Position numbers and translations under genes: made by a program. Below are positions 52,264-60,796 of a stretch of DNA of 64,000 nucleotides, piece after piece; the stretch's first letter is position 1, and every line of letters begins with the position of its first letter. The stretch comes from DASZBX01 sp035943635 (lineage in GTDB: Bacteria; Actinomycetota; Actinomycetes; Streptomycetales; Catenulisporaceae), in contig DASZBX010000061.1 of NCBI GenBank assembly GCA_035943635.1, positions 106,420-170,419 on the forward strand, in the 5' to 3' direction. The notes beneath the pieces were generated by a model. That model made no database searches, was not told where the DNA came from, and saw only the letters and a list, made by a program, of their open reading frames with translations.

Positions 52264-53640
52264 GTGACCGCCGCCGAGATCTGGCTGGTGCTGGGCGGCG
52301 CCCTGGCCGTGGTGCTGGCCTGGCTGGCCGCCGCGGTCGGCGGCGCGCTGGCCCGGATCACCCCCGCGCACGCCGAGGAGCTCGCGGTGGACGGCGGGGC
52401 CGGTCCCGCCCGGGTGCTGCGGCTGACCGAGGACACCCCCGGCTACGTCAACCTGGTGCTGCTGATCCAGGTGTTCGGCGAGGTCGGCGCGACCGTGCTG
52501 GCCGCCATGCTGGCCGACAGCTGGTGGGGCCGGACCTGGTACGTCGGCGCGATCACGGTGCTGGTCATGGCGGCCATCTCCTACGTCGCGGTCGGCGTCT
52601 CGGCCCGCACCCTGGGCCGCCAGCACGCCGAGCGGGTGGCCCGGGCGGCCGCGCCGTTCCTGTTCGTGCTGGGCCGGCTGCTGAGCCCGATCGTCAAGGC
52701 CTCGATCATGCTGGGCAACGCGCTGACCCCGGGCCAGGGCTTCCGCGACGGCCCGTTCGCCACCGAGGCCGAGGTGCGCGCGCTGCTGGACATCGCCGAG
52801 CAGCACAGCGAGATCGAGGACGCCGAGCGCCGGATGGTGCACTCGGTCTTCGAGCTCGGCGACACCCTGGTCAAGGAGGTCATGGTGCCGCGCACCGACA
52901 TGATCTTCATCGAGCGGACCAAGACCGCCCGCCAGGCGCTGTCCCTGGCCCTGCGCAGCGGCTTCTCCCGGATCCCGGTGATCGGCGAGAACGCCGACGA
53001 CATCGTGGGCATCGCCTACCTCAAGGACCTGGTCCGCCGCACCCAGGACGGCCAGGACGCGGCCCCGGGCACGGTCACGGCCGGCTGGAACGGCGCGGCC
53101 CGCTCGGCCGCGGCGACCGAGCGGGTGGACGAGGTGATGCGCCCGGCCATCTTCGTGCCCGACTCCAAGCACGCCGACGTCCTGCTGCGCGACATGCAGG
53201 CGCAGCGGATCCACCTGGCCGTGGTGATCGACGAGTACGGCGGCACGGCCGGCCTGGTCACCATCGAGGACATCCTGGAGGAGATCGTCGGGGAGATCAC
53301 CGACGAGTACGACCAGAGCCGCCCGCCGGAGGTCGAGTGGCTCGGCGAGCCCGGCGACCTGGACGCCGGCGCCCGGGTCTCGGCCCGGCTGGCCCTGGAC
53401 GAGCTCGGCGACCTGTTCGGCCGCGAGCTGGAGGACGAGGACGTGGAGACGGTCGGCGGCCTGCTGGCCAAGTGCCTGGGCCTGGTCCCGATCCCCGGCT
53501 CGGCGATCCGGCACGAGGGCCTGAGCCTGGTGGCCGAGTCCACCGAGGGCCGCCGCCGCCGGGTCGGCACCGTGCTGGTCCGGCAGACCGGCGACGAAGA
53601 GCAGACCGACGAAGAGCAGAAGGCGGAAGAGCGTTCATGA
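52264..53640 (+). CDS. CNNM/HlyC-CorC family membrane protein with CBS pair
   Basis: A 458-residue protein: a DUF21-type membrane domain (helices near IWLVLGGALAVVLAWLAAAV, VNLVLLIQVFGEVGATVLAA and WYVGAITVLVMAAISYVAVG), a CBS pair (MVPRTDMIFIERTKTARQAL onward and DEVMRPAIFVPDSKHADVLL), and the C-terminal CorC_HlyC domain (VDEYGGTAGLVTIEDILEEI). This family takes part in Mg2+ or Co2+ efflux. It starts eight bases after ybeY and its stop overlaps the next gene (ATGA). Confidence 0.92.
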   Translation: MTAAEIWLVLGGALAVVLAWLAAAVGGALARITPAHAEELAVDGGAGPARVLRLTEDTPGYVNLVLLIQVFGEVGATVLAAMLADSWWGRTWYVGAITVLVMAAISYVAVGVSARTLGRQHAERVARAAAPFLFVLGRLLSPIVKASIMLGNALTPGQGFRDGPFATEAEVRALLDIAEQHSEIEDAERRMVHSVFELGDTLVKEVMVPRTDMIFIERTKTARQALSLALRSGFSRIPVIGENADDIVGIAYLKDLVRRTQDGQDAAPGTVTAGWNGAARSAAATERVDEVMRPAIFVPDSKHADVLLRDMQAQRIHLAVVIDEYGGTAGLVTIEDILEEIVGEITDEYDQSRPPEVEWLGEPGDLDAGARVSARLALDELGDLFGRELEDEDVETVGGLLAKCLGLVPIPGSAIRHEGLSLVAESTEGRRRRVGTVLVRQTGDEEQTDEEQKAEERS

Positions 53641-54005
53641 CCGACCAATCCCCCCTGGACCCCGAGGACGCGAAGATCCTCACCCTGGCCCGCGCCGCCC
53701 GCGCGCGCAACGCGGCCACCGACGGCGCGGCCGTGCGGGACACCACCGGCCGCACCTACGCGGCGATCCCGGTCAACCTGCCCGCGCTCAAGCTCTCCGC
53801 GCTCCAGGCGGCGGTCGCCGCGGCGGTCTCCTCCGGGGCGACCGGGCTGGAGGCGGCCGCGGTGGTCAGCGGGGACGCGGGCACCGCGGGCGTGCTGCCC
53901 GAACCGGACCTGGCCGTCGCGCGGGACCTGAACACCGGCGTCATCCTGCTGGCCGGCCCGGACGCCGCGCCGCCGGAGTGGTCGGGCGTGCTGCGCCTGC
54001 TCTAG
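53637..54005 (+). CDS. Cytidine-deaminase-like protein lacking zinc ligands
   Basis: A 122-residue protein that corresponds in position and sequence pattern (LDPEDAKILTLARAARARN and LKLSALQAAVAAAVSSGAT) to the gene annotated as cytidine deaminase between the CBS protein and era in Streptomyces. The catalytic H/C-A-E and P-C-x-x-C motifs are absent and the protein contains no Cys, so it is unlikely to deaminate. It is coupled to the CBS gene by ATGA. The era gene that usually follows is not present here. Confidence 0.7.
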   Translation: MTDQSPLDPEDAKILTLARAARARNAATDGAAVRDTTGRTYAAIPVNLPALKLSALQAAVAAAVSSGATGLEAAAVVSGDAGTAGVLPEPDLAVARDLNTGVILLAGPDAAPPEWSGVLRLL

Positions 54006-54089
54006 CGTTCTCGGGCCCGGCCGCGCCGCGTTCGGGCCTTCGGGCTAGTCGGAGCGGCCGGACCGGCCGGGGGCACGTAGGTTTGTCTG

Positions 54090-55184
54090 GTGACCTCTGC
54101 CGGATCGGAGCCCTACCACGGCGCCCGGCCGGACCGGCCGGGCGCCCCGGCCGCCCGGGGCAACCCGGCCACACCGCGCCGGCCTCGCCGCTGGGCTCGG
54201 ACCGTGGCCTTCGTCCTGCTCGGCCTGTTCGTGCTGTTCCTGGTCGGCAGCGTCAGCACCTATTTCTGGGCCTCGGGCAAACTCACCAAGATCGGCGCGC
54301 TGACCGAGTACTCCGGTCGGCCGGTCCAGGGCGGCGGCACCAACTGGCTGATCGTCGGCTCGGACAGCCGCTCCACCCTGACCCCCGCGCAGAAGCAGCA
54401 ATACCACGTCGGCTCCGTCGCCGGTCAGCGCTCCGACACCATCCTGCTGCTGCACTACGGCGCGTCCGGCCCCGACCTGATCTCCATCCCGCGCGACTCC
54501 TACGCGACCATCCCGGCGTACACCGACTCGTCGGGCGCGACTCATGGTGCCTCGAAGAACAAAATCAACGCCGCCTACGATCTCGGCGGCCCGCAACTCC
54601 TCGTCCGGGCGGTCGAACAGGCCACTGACGTGCGGATCGACCACTACCTGGAGATCGGATTCCTCGGCGTGGTCAATGTTGTGAACGCGGTCGGCGGCGT
54701 GGACATGTGCCTGCCGAGCGCCGTGCACGACAGCTACTCGGGCGCCGACCTGCCGGCCGGCTGCCAGACCCTGAACGGACAGCAGGCGCTCGCCCTGGTC
54801 CGCTCCCGCTACTCGCTGCCCGACTCGGACATCAGCCGGATGGCCGATCAGCAGGACTTCGTCTCGGCCATGGTCCAGTCGACGCTGCGGCCGGGCGTGC
54901 TGGGCAATCCGTTCGTCTTCTACCCGCTGCTCGCCGCCATGCTCGACTCGGTCGCGGTGGACGACGGCACCAGCGTGTGGAGCCTGCTCGACCTGGCCTG
55001 GAACAGCAAGACGATCACCGGTGGCCGCGGCACGGTCGGCACGGTGCCCATCGCGGACCAGGGCTACCAGGTCTCCGGCGTGGGATCGACCGTGGTGTGG
55101 AACAGCGCCAAGGCGCAGCAGCTGTTCGCCGCGGTCAACGCCGACGAAGCCATCCCGGCGGGCCTGCTCAACAGCCTCGGCTGA
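54090..55184 (+). CDS. LytR-CpsA-Psr (LCP) family wall polymer ligase
   Basis: A 364-residue protein with a basic, Pro-rich cytosolic N-terminus, one membrane helix (TVAFVLLGLFVLFLVGSVSTYF) and an outer LCP domain: TNWLIVGSDSR, QRSDTILLLHY, ISIPRDSYATIP, NKINAAYDLGGP and ALALVRSRYSLPDSDISRMADQQ. LCP enzymes transfer polyprenyl-linked glycopolymers to peptidoglycan. It begins with GTG 85 bases after the deaminase-like gene and converges with the GDT1 gene. Confidence 0.92.
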   Translation: MTSAGSEPYHGARPDRPGAPAARGNPATPRRPRRWARTVAFVLLGLFVLFLVGSVSTYFWASGKLTKIGALTEYSGRPVQGGGTNWLIVGSDSRSTLTPAQKQQYHVGSVAGQRSDTILLLHYGASGPDLISIPRDSYATIPAYTDSSGATHGASKNKINAAYDLGGPQLLVRAVEQATDVRIDHYLEIGFLGVVNVVNAVGGVDMCLPSAVHDSYSGADLPAGCQTLNGQQALALVRSRYSLPDSDISRMADQQDFVSAMVQSTLRPGVLGNPFVFYPLLAAMLDSVAVDDGTSVWSLLDLAWNSKTITGGRGTVGTVPIADQGYQVSGVGSTVVWNSAKAQQLFAAVNADEAIPAGLLNSLG

Positions 55185-55205
55185 CACCTGCCGGCGAGCG
55201 ACTCC

Positions 55206-55790
55206 TCAGCCGCGGATCGCCTGGACCAGCGAGATCGCCGCCAACACGATCATGATCAGCGCCGCGGTGCGCACGATCCACTTCAGCGGCACCACCCGCA
55301 GCAACCCCTGTCCGCCGAGCACGGCCAGCCCGGCCACACTGCACAGCGCCGCGAACGAACCGATCCCGACCAGCAGCGGAGCCCGGTAGTGCGCGGCCAG
55401 GTTGGCGGTGGCGATCTGGGTCAGGTCGCCGAACTCGGCCACCGTGATCACCATGAAGCTGGTCAGGAAGACCTTCAGGTCGGTCTTGCCGTCCTCGGCC
55501 TCGGTGGTCGGCTCCTCGGCCGGCTCGTTCGCCTGCCGGAGCAGCAGCACCGCGCCGAGCAGGAACAACGCCGAGACCACGGCGGCCAGCGGCCGGTGCG
55601 GCAGCAGGGTCAGCAGCGATCCGGCGCCCAGCGCGATCAGCACCTGCACGGCGAAACCGGCCGCCGCGCCGAAGAAGACCAGCCGGGCCGGATACTTCGT
55701 GGCCAGGACCAGCCCGGCCAGGGCGGTCTTGTCCGGCAGTTCGGCCAGGAAGACGACGGCAAAAGTGGTGGCGATGACCAAGGCGTCCAC
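55206..55790 (-). CDS. GDT1/TMEM165 (UPF0016) family cation transporter
   Basis: A 194-residue membrane protein with two copies of the family signature: VFLAELPDKTALAGLVLAT in the first half and ITVAEFGDLTQIATANLAA in the second, linked by an acidic loop. Members export Mn2+ or Ca2+. I looked upstream for the yybP-ykoY Mn riboswitch and saw no match. Convergent with the LCP gene. Confidence 0.9.
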   Translation of the reverse strand: MDALVIATTFAVVFLAELPDKTALAGLVLATKYPARLVFFGAAAGFAVQVLIALGAGSLLTLLPHRPLAAVVSALFLLGAVLLLRQANEPAEEPTTEAEDGKTDLKVFLTSFMVITVAEFGDLTQIATANLAAHYRAPLLVGIGSFAALCSVAGLAVLGGQGLLRVVPLKWIVRTAALIMIVLAAISLVQAIRG

Positions 55791-55890
55791 AGCGCGGCAT
55801 CATCTCCGGGTGTCGATCAGGGGAGCCGCGCCCGGCGGCGACGGCCGACTAGCCCGTGTACAGCTACAGCCTAATACGCGTGCGGCCAGG

Positions 55891-56244
55891 TCAGCCGCCG
55901 TACATCGCATTCTTCAGCTTGATCATCCCGGCGATGACGCCGGTCATGCAGACCGCCATCAGCACGCCGACGGCCAGATCCGCGCCCTCCTGCACCGCGA
56001 CCAGGGCCAACAGCACGCCGCAGCCGGCCGAGGGCAGCAGGACGGATCTGAGGAACGAGCCGCCGGATTTCTCCGGGCCGTCCACGGCCGGGGCGGCCTC
56101 GGGCTTCACTTTGGTGTCCGCCGCACCTTTTCCCGCGCTCTTCCCGGCGGGCTGCGGCGCAGTCCGGGCCTTCGGCGGGCGCGCGGCCGGGGCCGGGGCG
56201 GGTTGCGGGCCGCCCGGCCGGGGTCTGCCGGTCTTTGTCGCCAT
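55891..56244 (-). CDS. Small two-helix membrane protein
   Basis: A 117-residue protein. The N-terminal half is a Pro/Ala/Lys-rich cytosolic tail (from MATKTGR), and two helices follow (SVLLPSAGCGVLLALVAVQ and LAVGVLMAVCMTGVIAGMI), ending in KLKNAMYGG. No family is recognised. It is read in the same direction as the GDT1 gene with a 100-base gap. Confidence 0.6.
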   Translation of the reverse strand: MATKTGRPRPGGPQPAPAPAARPPKARTAPQPAGKSAGKGAADTKVKPEAAPAVDGPEKSGGSFLRSVLLPSAGCGVLLALVAVQEGADLAVGVLMAVCMTGVIAGMIKLKNAMYGG

Positions 56245-56819
56245 GGCCGAATCGTAGAGGCTCGGGCGCCCGCTGCGGAAGCGCCCGGGGTACGGGAAGC
56301 GTGGCCCGGACGGGCGCGGACGGTCCCGACTGCGCCGGGCGGCTGAGTCCCCAACCGCCCGGATCGGCCCGGAACCCCGGGAACGTGCAGGTGGCGCACC
56401 TGCCCCGGAAAAGAACCATCGCCGCACCGGTGCGGCGGTGCGGCGATGTCTGTTTGTACCCGCCGCTTGGACTCAGGGGCCGAGCGGACGGTGATCTGGT
56501 CCCTGGCTTCATCCGGCCTTGCGCAGTTGAAAGGCCGGTTAAGGGTTTCGCATGTTGCCAGGTCCCACCCTCGAATCCGAGTCTGGCCCAGGCCGTTTAA
56601 TTTGTCAACGGCGGCAACAAAATCCGGTTCCGGTTCGCCGGCCGCCACCCTCACCACGTGCGCGGCGACCGGAAATCCGGTCGGATCCGGCCCGGGCGAC
56701 GGCTGGAAACTCTCAGACTTCTCGGCTACGTTTGCGTAACTTACGCTTCCGTAGGTTTTACTGGATACTCGGAAGCAGCGGACCATCCAGCCGCCCGACG
56801 TGACGACCAGGAGTTCATT
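56245..56819. other. Gene-free region with hairpins upstream of the desaturase gene
   Basis: No convincing coding frame. A nested inverted repeat is present: CCGGCCTT (56513-56520) with AAGGCCGG (56531-56538), flanked by CCTGGC (56502-56507) and GCCAGG (56557-56562). It could be a structured RNA or an old terminator; there is no T-run after it. The strong palindrome at 56726-56754 lies closest to the desaturase start. The stretch is more AT-rich than its neighbours. Confidence 0.5.
56726..56754. promoter_or_regulatory. 29-bp palindromic operator upstream of the acyl-ACP desaturase gene
   Basis: CTACG, three bases, GCGTAA, central C, TTACGC, three bases, CGTAG: an almost perfect dyad with odd length, 65 bases before the start codon. 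The form suits a TetR-type regulator; fatty-acid desaturase genes in actinobacteria and pseudomonads are often controlled this way by acyl-CoA-sensing repressors. No such regulator is encoded nearby. Confidence 0.7.
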
Positions 56820-57812
56820 GTGAGCATCACCCTCGATTCCGCAACACAGAGCGCCGCCACCGCGGGCTGCCTGAGCCAGGCCGCCCTGCTGTATGAGCTG
56901 GAGCCGGTGGTCGAGGCCAACCTCAACCGGCACCTGTCCCTCGCCAAGGAGTGGTTCCCGCACGCCTACGTGCCCTGGGGCGCCGGGGAGGACTTCGACG
57001 GCCCGCTCGGCGGCAAGGCCTGGGAGCCGGGCCAGTCCAAGCTGGACGAGACCGCCCGCACCTCGATGATCCTGAACCTGCTGACCGAGGACAACCTGCC
57101 CAGCTACCACCACGAGATCGCCACCCTGTTCGGCCGGGACGGCGCCTGGGGCACCTGGGTGCACCGGTGGACTGCCGAGGAGGGCCGGCACGGCAACGCG
57201 ATCCGCGACTACCTGCTGACCACCCGCGCCGTCGACCCGATCGCGCTGGAGCGGGCCCGGATGGTGCACATGTCGGCCGGCTACCACTCGCCGAACTCGG
57301 ACGCGGCGCTCAACTCGATCGCGTACGTCTCGTTCCAGGAGCTGGCCACCCGGATCTCGCACCGCAACACCGGCAGCTACTCGGCCGAGCCGCTGTGCGA
57401 CGCGCTGCTGCAGAAGATCGCCAACGACGAGAACCTGCACATGGTCTTCTACCGCAACCTGCTCAACGCGGCCCTGGACCTGTCCCCGGACCAGACCATG
57501 CTGGCGATCCTGGACGTGGTCAAGAACTTCGAGATGCCCGGCTCCTCGGTGGAGAACTACACCCGCAAGTCGGTCCAGATCGCCCTGGCCGGGATCTACA
57601 ACCTGCGCATCCACCGGGACGAGGTGCTCGTGCCGGTGCTGCGCAACGTGAAGGTCTTCGAGCGCACCGGCTTCGGCCCGGCCGGCGAGGCCGCACGCGA
57701 GGAGCTGGCCGGGATCATGGACGCGCTCGAGTGCGCCGCGGCCCGGTTCGAGGAGAAGGCCCAGATCGCCCTGGCCCGGCAGGCCGCCCGCAAGGCCGCG
57801 ACCGCCGCCTGA
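56820..57812 (+). CDS. Acyl-ACP desaturase (FA_desaturase_2 family)
   Basis: A 330-residue soluble di-iron desaturase. The iron-binding residues are in LTEDNLPSYHHEI, the EExxH of WTAEEGRHGNAIRDYL, YVSFQELATRISH and the second ExxH of ANDENLHMVFYRNLL. It introduces a double bond into acyl-ACP (DesA1/DesA2-like). The GTG start follows AGGAG at six bases. It is controlled probably by the palindrome upstream. A hairpin follows. Confidence 0.93.
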   Translation: MSITLDSATQSAATAGCLSQAALLYELEPVVEANLNRHLSLAKEWFPHAYVPWGAGEDFDGPLGGKAWEPGQSKLDETARTSMILNLLTEDNLPSYHHEIATLFGRDGAWGTWVHRWTAEEGRHGNAIRDYLLTTRAVDPIALERARMVHMSAGYHSPNSDAALNSIAYVSFQELATRISHRNTGSYSAEPLCDALLQKIANDENLHMVFYRNLLNAALDLSPDQTMLAILDVVKNFEMPGSSVENYTRKSVQIALAGIYNLRIHRDEVLVPVLRNVKVFERTGFGPAGEAAREELAGIMDALECAAARFEEKAQIALARQAARKAATAA

Positions 57813-57862
57813 GCCCGGCCGCGGTCCTGCGCTGCGCGCTCTGTCCTCCTCCTGTGCTCGCC

Positions 57863-57889
57863 GGCAGCCGGACCGACCGTCCGGCTGCC
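57863..57889 (+). terminator. Hairpin terminator after the desaturase gene
   Basis: GGCAGCCGGAC and GTCCGGCTGCC pair perfectly over 11 bases around a five-base loop, 50 bases after the stop codon. There is no T-run, which is common for actinobacterial terminators. Confidence 0.65.
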
Positions 57890-58050
57890 CGCGGGTCCGG
57901 ACTGACAAGATGACAAGACGAAGAGCCAGCGGCCCGCTCATATCAGTAATCACCCCCTCGGCCGTACACCCGTTACTCTGATCGCTTCGCCTCCGTTGCA
58001 GGGCTAAGCGGGCGCCTGCCCGCTCCTCGACCGATCCGAAGAGGTCTCCC

Positions 58051-59853
58051 ATGTACGACGTGGCCAAGCGCAGCCTGGCCTTCACGGTCGCCACCGGCGG
58101 ACTGCTGCTGAGCGGCCCGGGCTTCGCGCCCCTGGCCGAGGCGGCCGTAGCCGGCTCCGGCAGCTCCACCGGTCCCGAACCGGCCAGTGCGGCCGCCGGC
58201 AGCCACGCGGACGCCTCGTCCGCCCTGTCCGTGCCGCTGAGCCTCCGTGAGGCATCCAGCCCCACCACCCCCGCGGCCGGCGCCCGGGCCGCCGGGTCCG
58301 GCGGCGGCGCGGCGGCCGACTCCGTGGTCAGCCACTCCGGCGGCCTGCTGTCCGGCAACAGCGTGCAGATCCCGATCAACCTCGGCCTCGACCTGTGCGG
58401 GACGAACGTGCTGGCCCTCGCGGTCCAGGACGTGGTCGGCGCCACCGCCTGCAGCTCGGCCGCCGGCACCTCGGCGACCTCGCTGACCGACCACAGCGGC
58501 GGCGTGCTGTCCGGCAACACCGTCCAGCTGCCGGTCAACGTCCCGATCCTGGCCTGCGGCACCACCGTCGCCGTGGCCGCGACCGATGACGGCTCCGCCC
58601 CGACCCTGTGCGGGACGATCCCGGCCGCCGGGGCCTCGGCCGGCGCCGGCGCCACCGCGGTCAGCTCGCACTCCGGCGGCCTGCTGTCCGGCAACATCGT
58701 GCAGGCCCCGGTCAACGTCCCGGTCGACCTGTGCGGCACCTCGGTCGCCGCGGCCTCGACCGACTCGGTCTCCGGCGGGGCGGACTGCTCCGCGCCGGCC
58801 GGCACCACCGCGTTCCCCGGGGCCGGGGCGGCCGGGTTCTCCGACCACTCCGGCGGGATCGGCTCCGGCCTGATCGTGCAGACCCCGATCAACGTCCCGG
58901 TCAACGCCTGCGGCAACCACGTCGGCGCGGCCGAGACCGACAGCCTGAGCGGTCCGGCCTCCTGCGTCGGCGCGGGGTCCGGGACGTTCGCCGCCGCCGG
59001 GTCGATCGGTTCCGGCGGGATCGCCTCCGGCGACACCGTGCAGGCCCCGGTCGACGCGCCGGTGGACGTGTGCGGCAACACGGTCGAGGTCGCCGGCACG
59101 TCGAACCTCGAGCCCGCGGCCCCGGCCACCTGCGGCGAGCTGCCCGGCCAGGGCGGCTCGCACACGGTCAGCTTCACCGGCAACTCCGGTGGCATCGGCT
59201 CCGGCGACACCGTGTCCACGCCGATCGCGGTTCCGGTCCAGGCCTGCGGCGACGTGGTCTCCGCAGCCACCACGGACAGCCGCACGGCCGGGGCGGACTG
59301 CTCGGCCGGCGCCTCGACCAGCGCCAGCACGACGACCATCCACTCCGGCGGCGTCGGCTCCGGCACCAGTGTCGGCGTGGCCGGCGGTACGCCGATCCTG
59401 GCGTGCGGCCTGAACGTGCCGGTCGGTTCGTCCGGCGACGACGCGGACGGCGCGGCCTGCGGCCACCAGCCGCAGATCCCGACCCCGCCCGCCCCGCCGG
59501 CCCCGCCCGGATCCCCGGTCACGCCGCCGGTCCCGCCGGCCCCGCCGGTCCCGCCTGGGACTCCGGGGACTCCCGGAACCCCGGGGACGCCGGGCACGCC
59601 GACCGTGCCCGCCCCGCCGGCCCCGCCCGCGGACGTGCCGCCGCCCGCGGTCCCCGCGCCCCCGGCCCCGCCGGCGCCCTCGACCAGCCAGGTCATGCCG
59701 CCGCCGATCCCGCAGGTCGCGGTCCCGACCCCGGCCCCGGTCGGCCAGCTGGCCAAGACCGGTGACGGTGACGGGTTCGCCCTGGCCCTGGCCGGCGGCA
59801 CCCTGCTGGCCGGGCTCGGCCTGCGCGGCGCGGGTCGGCACCGCACCCGCTAG
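58051..59853 (+). CDS. Long chaplin-like surface protein with seven chaplin modules and LAKTG sorting signal
   Basis: A 600-residue protein with a signal peptide (to about residue 32) and seven copies of a chaplin-type module of 53-60 residues, each with SGGxxSGNxVQxPVNVPVxxCG and a second Cys. The Cys pairs are at about 116/134, 169/187, 228/246, 287/305, 341/361, 399/417 and 452/470; the last module is the most divergent. A Pro-rich wall-spanning region with a GTP repeat follows, then QLAKTGDGDG, a hydrophobic stretch and a basic tail, a sortase signal. Chaplins coat aerial hyphae and spores. A sortase gene lies immediately downstream. Confidence 0.88.
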   Translation: MYDVAKRSLAFTVATGGLLLSGPGFAPLAEAAVAGSGSSTGPEPASAAAGSHADASSALSVPLSLREASSPTTPAAGARAAGSGGGAAADSVVSHSGGLLSGNSVQIPINLGLDLCGTNVLALAVQDVVGATACSSAAGTSATSLTDHSGGVLSGNTVQLPVNVPILACGTTVAVAATDDGSAPTLCGTIPAAGASAGAGATAVSSHSGGLLSGNIVQAPVNVPVDLCGTSVAAASTDSVSGGADCSAPAGTTAFPGAGAAGFSDHSGGIGSGLIVQTPINVPVNACGNHVGAAETDSLSGPASCVGAGSGTFAAAGSIGSGGIASGDTVQAPVDAPVDVCGNTVEVAGTSNLEPAAPATCGELPGQGGSHTVSFTGNSGGIGSGDTVSTPIAVPVQACGDVVSAATTDSRTAGADCSAGASTSASTTTIHSGGVGSGTSVGVAGGTPILACGLNVPVGSSGDDADGAACGHQPQIPTPPAPPAPPGSPVTPPVPPAPPVPPGTPGTPGTPGTPGTPTVPAPPAPPADVPPPAVPAPPAPPAPSTSQVMPPPIPQVAVPTPAPVGQLAKTGDGDGFALALAGGTLLAGLGLRGAGRHRTR

Positions 59854-59886
59854 TCGAACCGTACCTTAGGGTACGTTTCACCTGAG

Positions 59887-59925
59887 GTGGGCGGATCCCA
59901 GAGTTATGGGATTCGCCCACTTTTT
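59887..59925 (+). terminator. Strong Rho-independent terminator between the chaplin and sortase genes
   Basis: GTGGGCGGATCCC (59887-59899) pairs with GGGATTCGCCCAC (59908-59920) over 13 bases with one G-U pair, followed by five T. A smaller inverted repeat, CGTACC/GGTACG, lies at 59862-59877. It separates the chaplin transcript from the sortase gene. Confidence 0.9.
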
Positions 59926-59953
59926 CATAGCCAAAGGTCTAGGATACGGTCAT

Positions 59954-60784
59954 ATGCGGCTTTCTCACCAGGGCGGAACGACGGACACGGCAGGGCCCGG
60001 AGTAGTCGGACCGAGGACCCCGCCCCCTCCGCCACCGGCGCCGGACGACGGCTCCCCGCCCCCCCGATCAACTCGGCGAGCCCGCCCCGCGCCGCCCAGC
60101 CGCCGCTTCGCCCCCGCCGCCGTGCTCGGCGACCTCTTCCTCACCCTCGGCGTGCTGCTGGTCCTCTACGTCGTGTATCAACTCTGGTGGACGAACATCG
60201 TCGCCGCCCAGCAGACCGCCCGCAATTCCGCGGCCCTGCAACACCGACTCGACACGCACCCGTTCTCCGCGGCCGCCGTCCCCTCCGACGCGGTCCCGAC
60301 CGGCCAGAGCTTCGCGTTCGTCTACATCCCCGCCTTCGGCCCCGGCTGGCGCGCGCTGGTGATGCAGGGCGTGGACCGCACCACGGTGCTCAACACCGGC
60401 GCCGTGGGCCACTACACCGGACCGGGCACCTCGTTCCCCTGGGACGCCGACGGCAACTTCGCCATCGCCGGCCACCGGGACGGCCACGGCATGATCTTCC
60501 GCGACCTGGACCAGCTCAAGGCGGGGGACAAGATCTACGTCCAGACCCAGTACGGCTGGTACGTGTACCAACTCGACCGCGAGGCGCCCTCGGTGCCCAT
60601 CGCCGACATCGGCGTGATCGCCGCCATCCCACAGGGCTCCGGCTACACCACGGCAGGCCACTACATCACGCTGACCACCTGCACGCCGATCTACATCGAC
60701 ACCAGCCGCCTGGTCTGGTGGGGACACCTGGTCGAAACCACGCACGGCACCCAGGCGCCCGCCGGCGTCACGCCCGTCCAGTAG
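59954..60784 (+). CDS. Class E sortase
   Basis: A 276-residue membrane-bound transpeptidase: a Pro-rich cytosolic N-terminus, one helix (LGDLFLTLGVLLVLYVVYQL) and the sortase barrel with the catalytic His in FAIAGHRDGHG and Cys in YITLTTCTPIYIDTSRLV. Class E enzymes recognise LAxTG signals, matching the LAKTG of the neighbouring chaplin. The start MRLSHQGG was chosen because a TAGGAT -10 box ends nine bases before it, suggesting a leaderless transcript; an in-frame start 16 codons upstream runs into the terminator. Confidence 0.93.
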   Translation: MRLSHQGGTTDTAGPGVVGPRTPPPPPPAPDDGSPPPRSTRRARPAPPSRRFAPAAVLGDLFLTLGVLLVLYVVYQLWWTNIVAAQQTARNSAALQHRLDTHPFSAAAVPSDAVPTGQSFAFVYIPAFGPGWRALVMQGVDRTTVLNTGAVGHYTGPGTSFPWDADGNFAIAGHRDGHGMIFRDLDQLKAGDKIYVQTQYGWYVYQLDREAPSVPIADIGVIAAIPQGSGYTTAGHYITLTTCTPIYIDTSRLVWWGHLVETTHGTQAPAGVTPVQ

Positions 60785-60796
60785 CCGCGGTCAGAC

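Noticed and set aside
55179..55212. Seven-base inverted repeat covering the LCP and GDT1 stop codons as terminator
   Set aside because: The stem is short with a 21-base loop and no T-run; too weak to call.
55791..55890. yybP-ykoY manganese riboswitch before the GDT1-family gene
   Set aside because: No match to the conserved loops could be seen.
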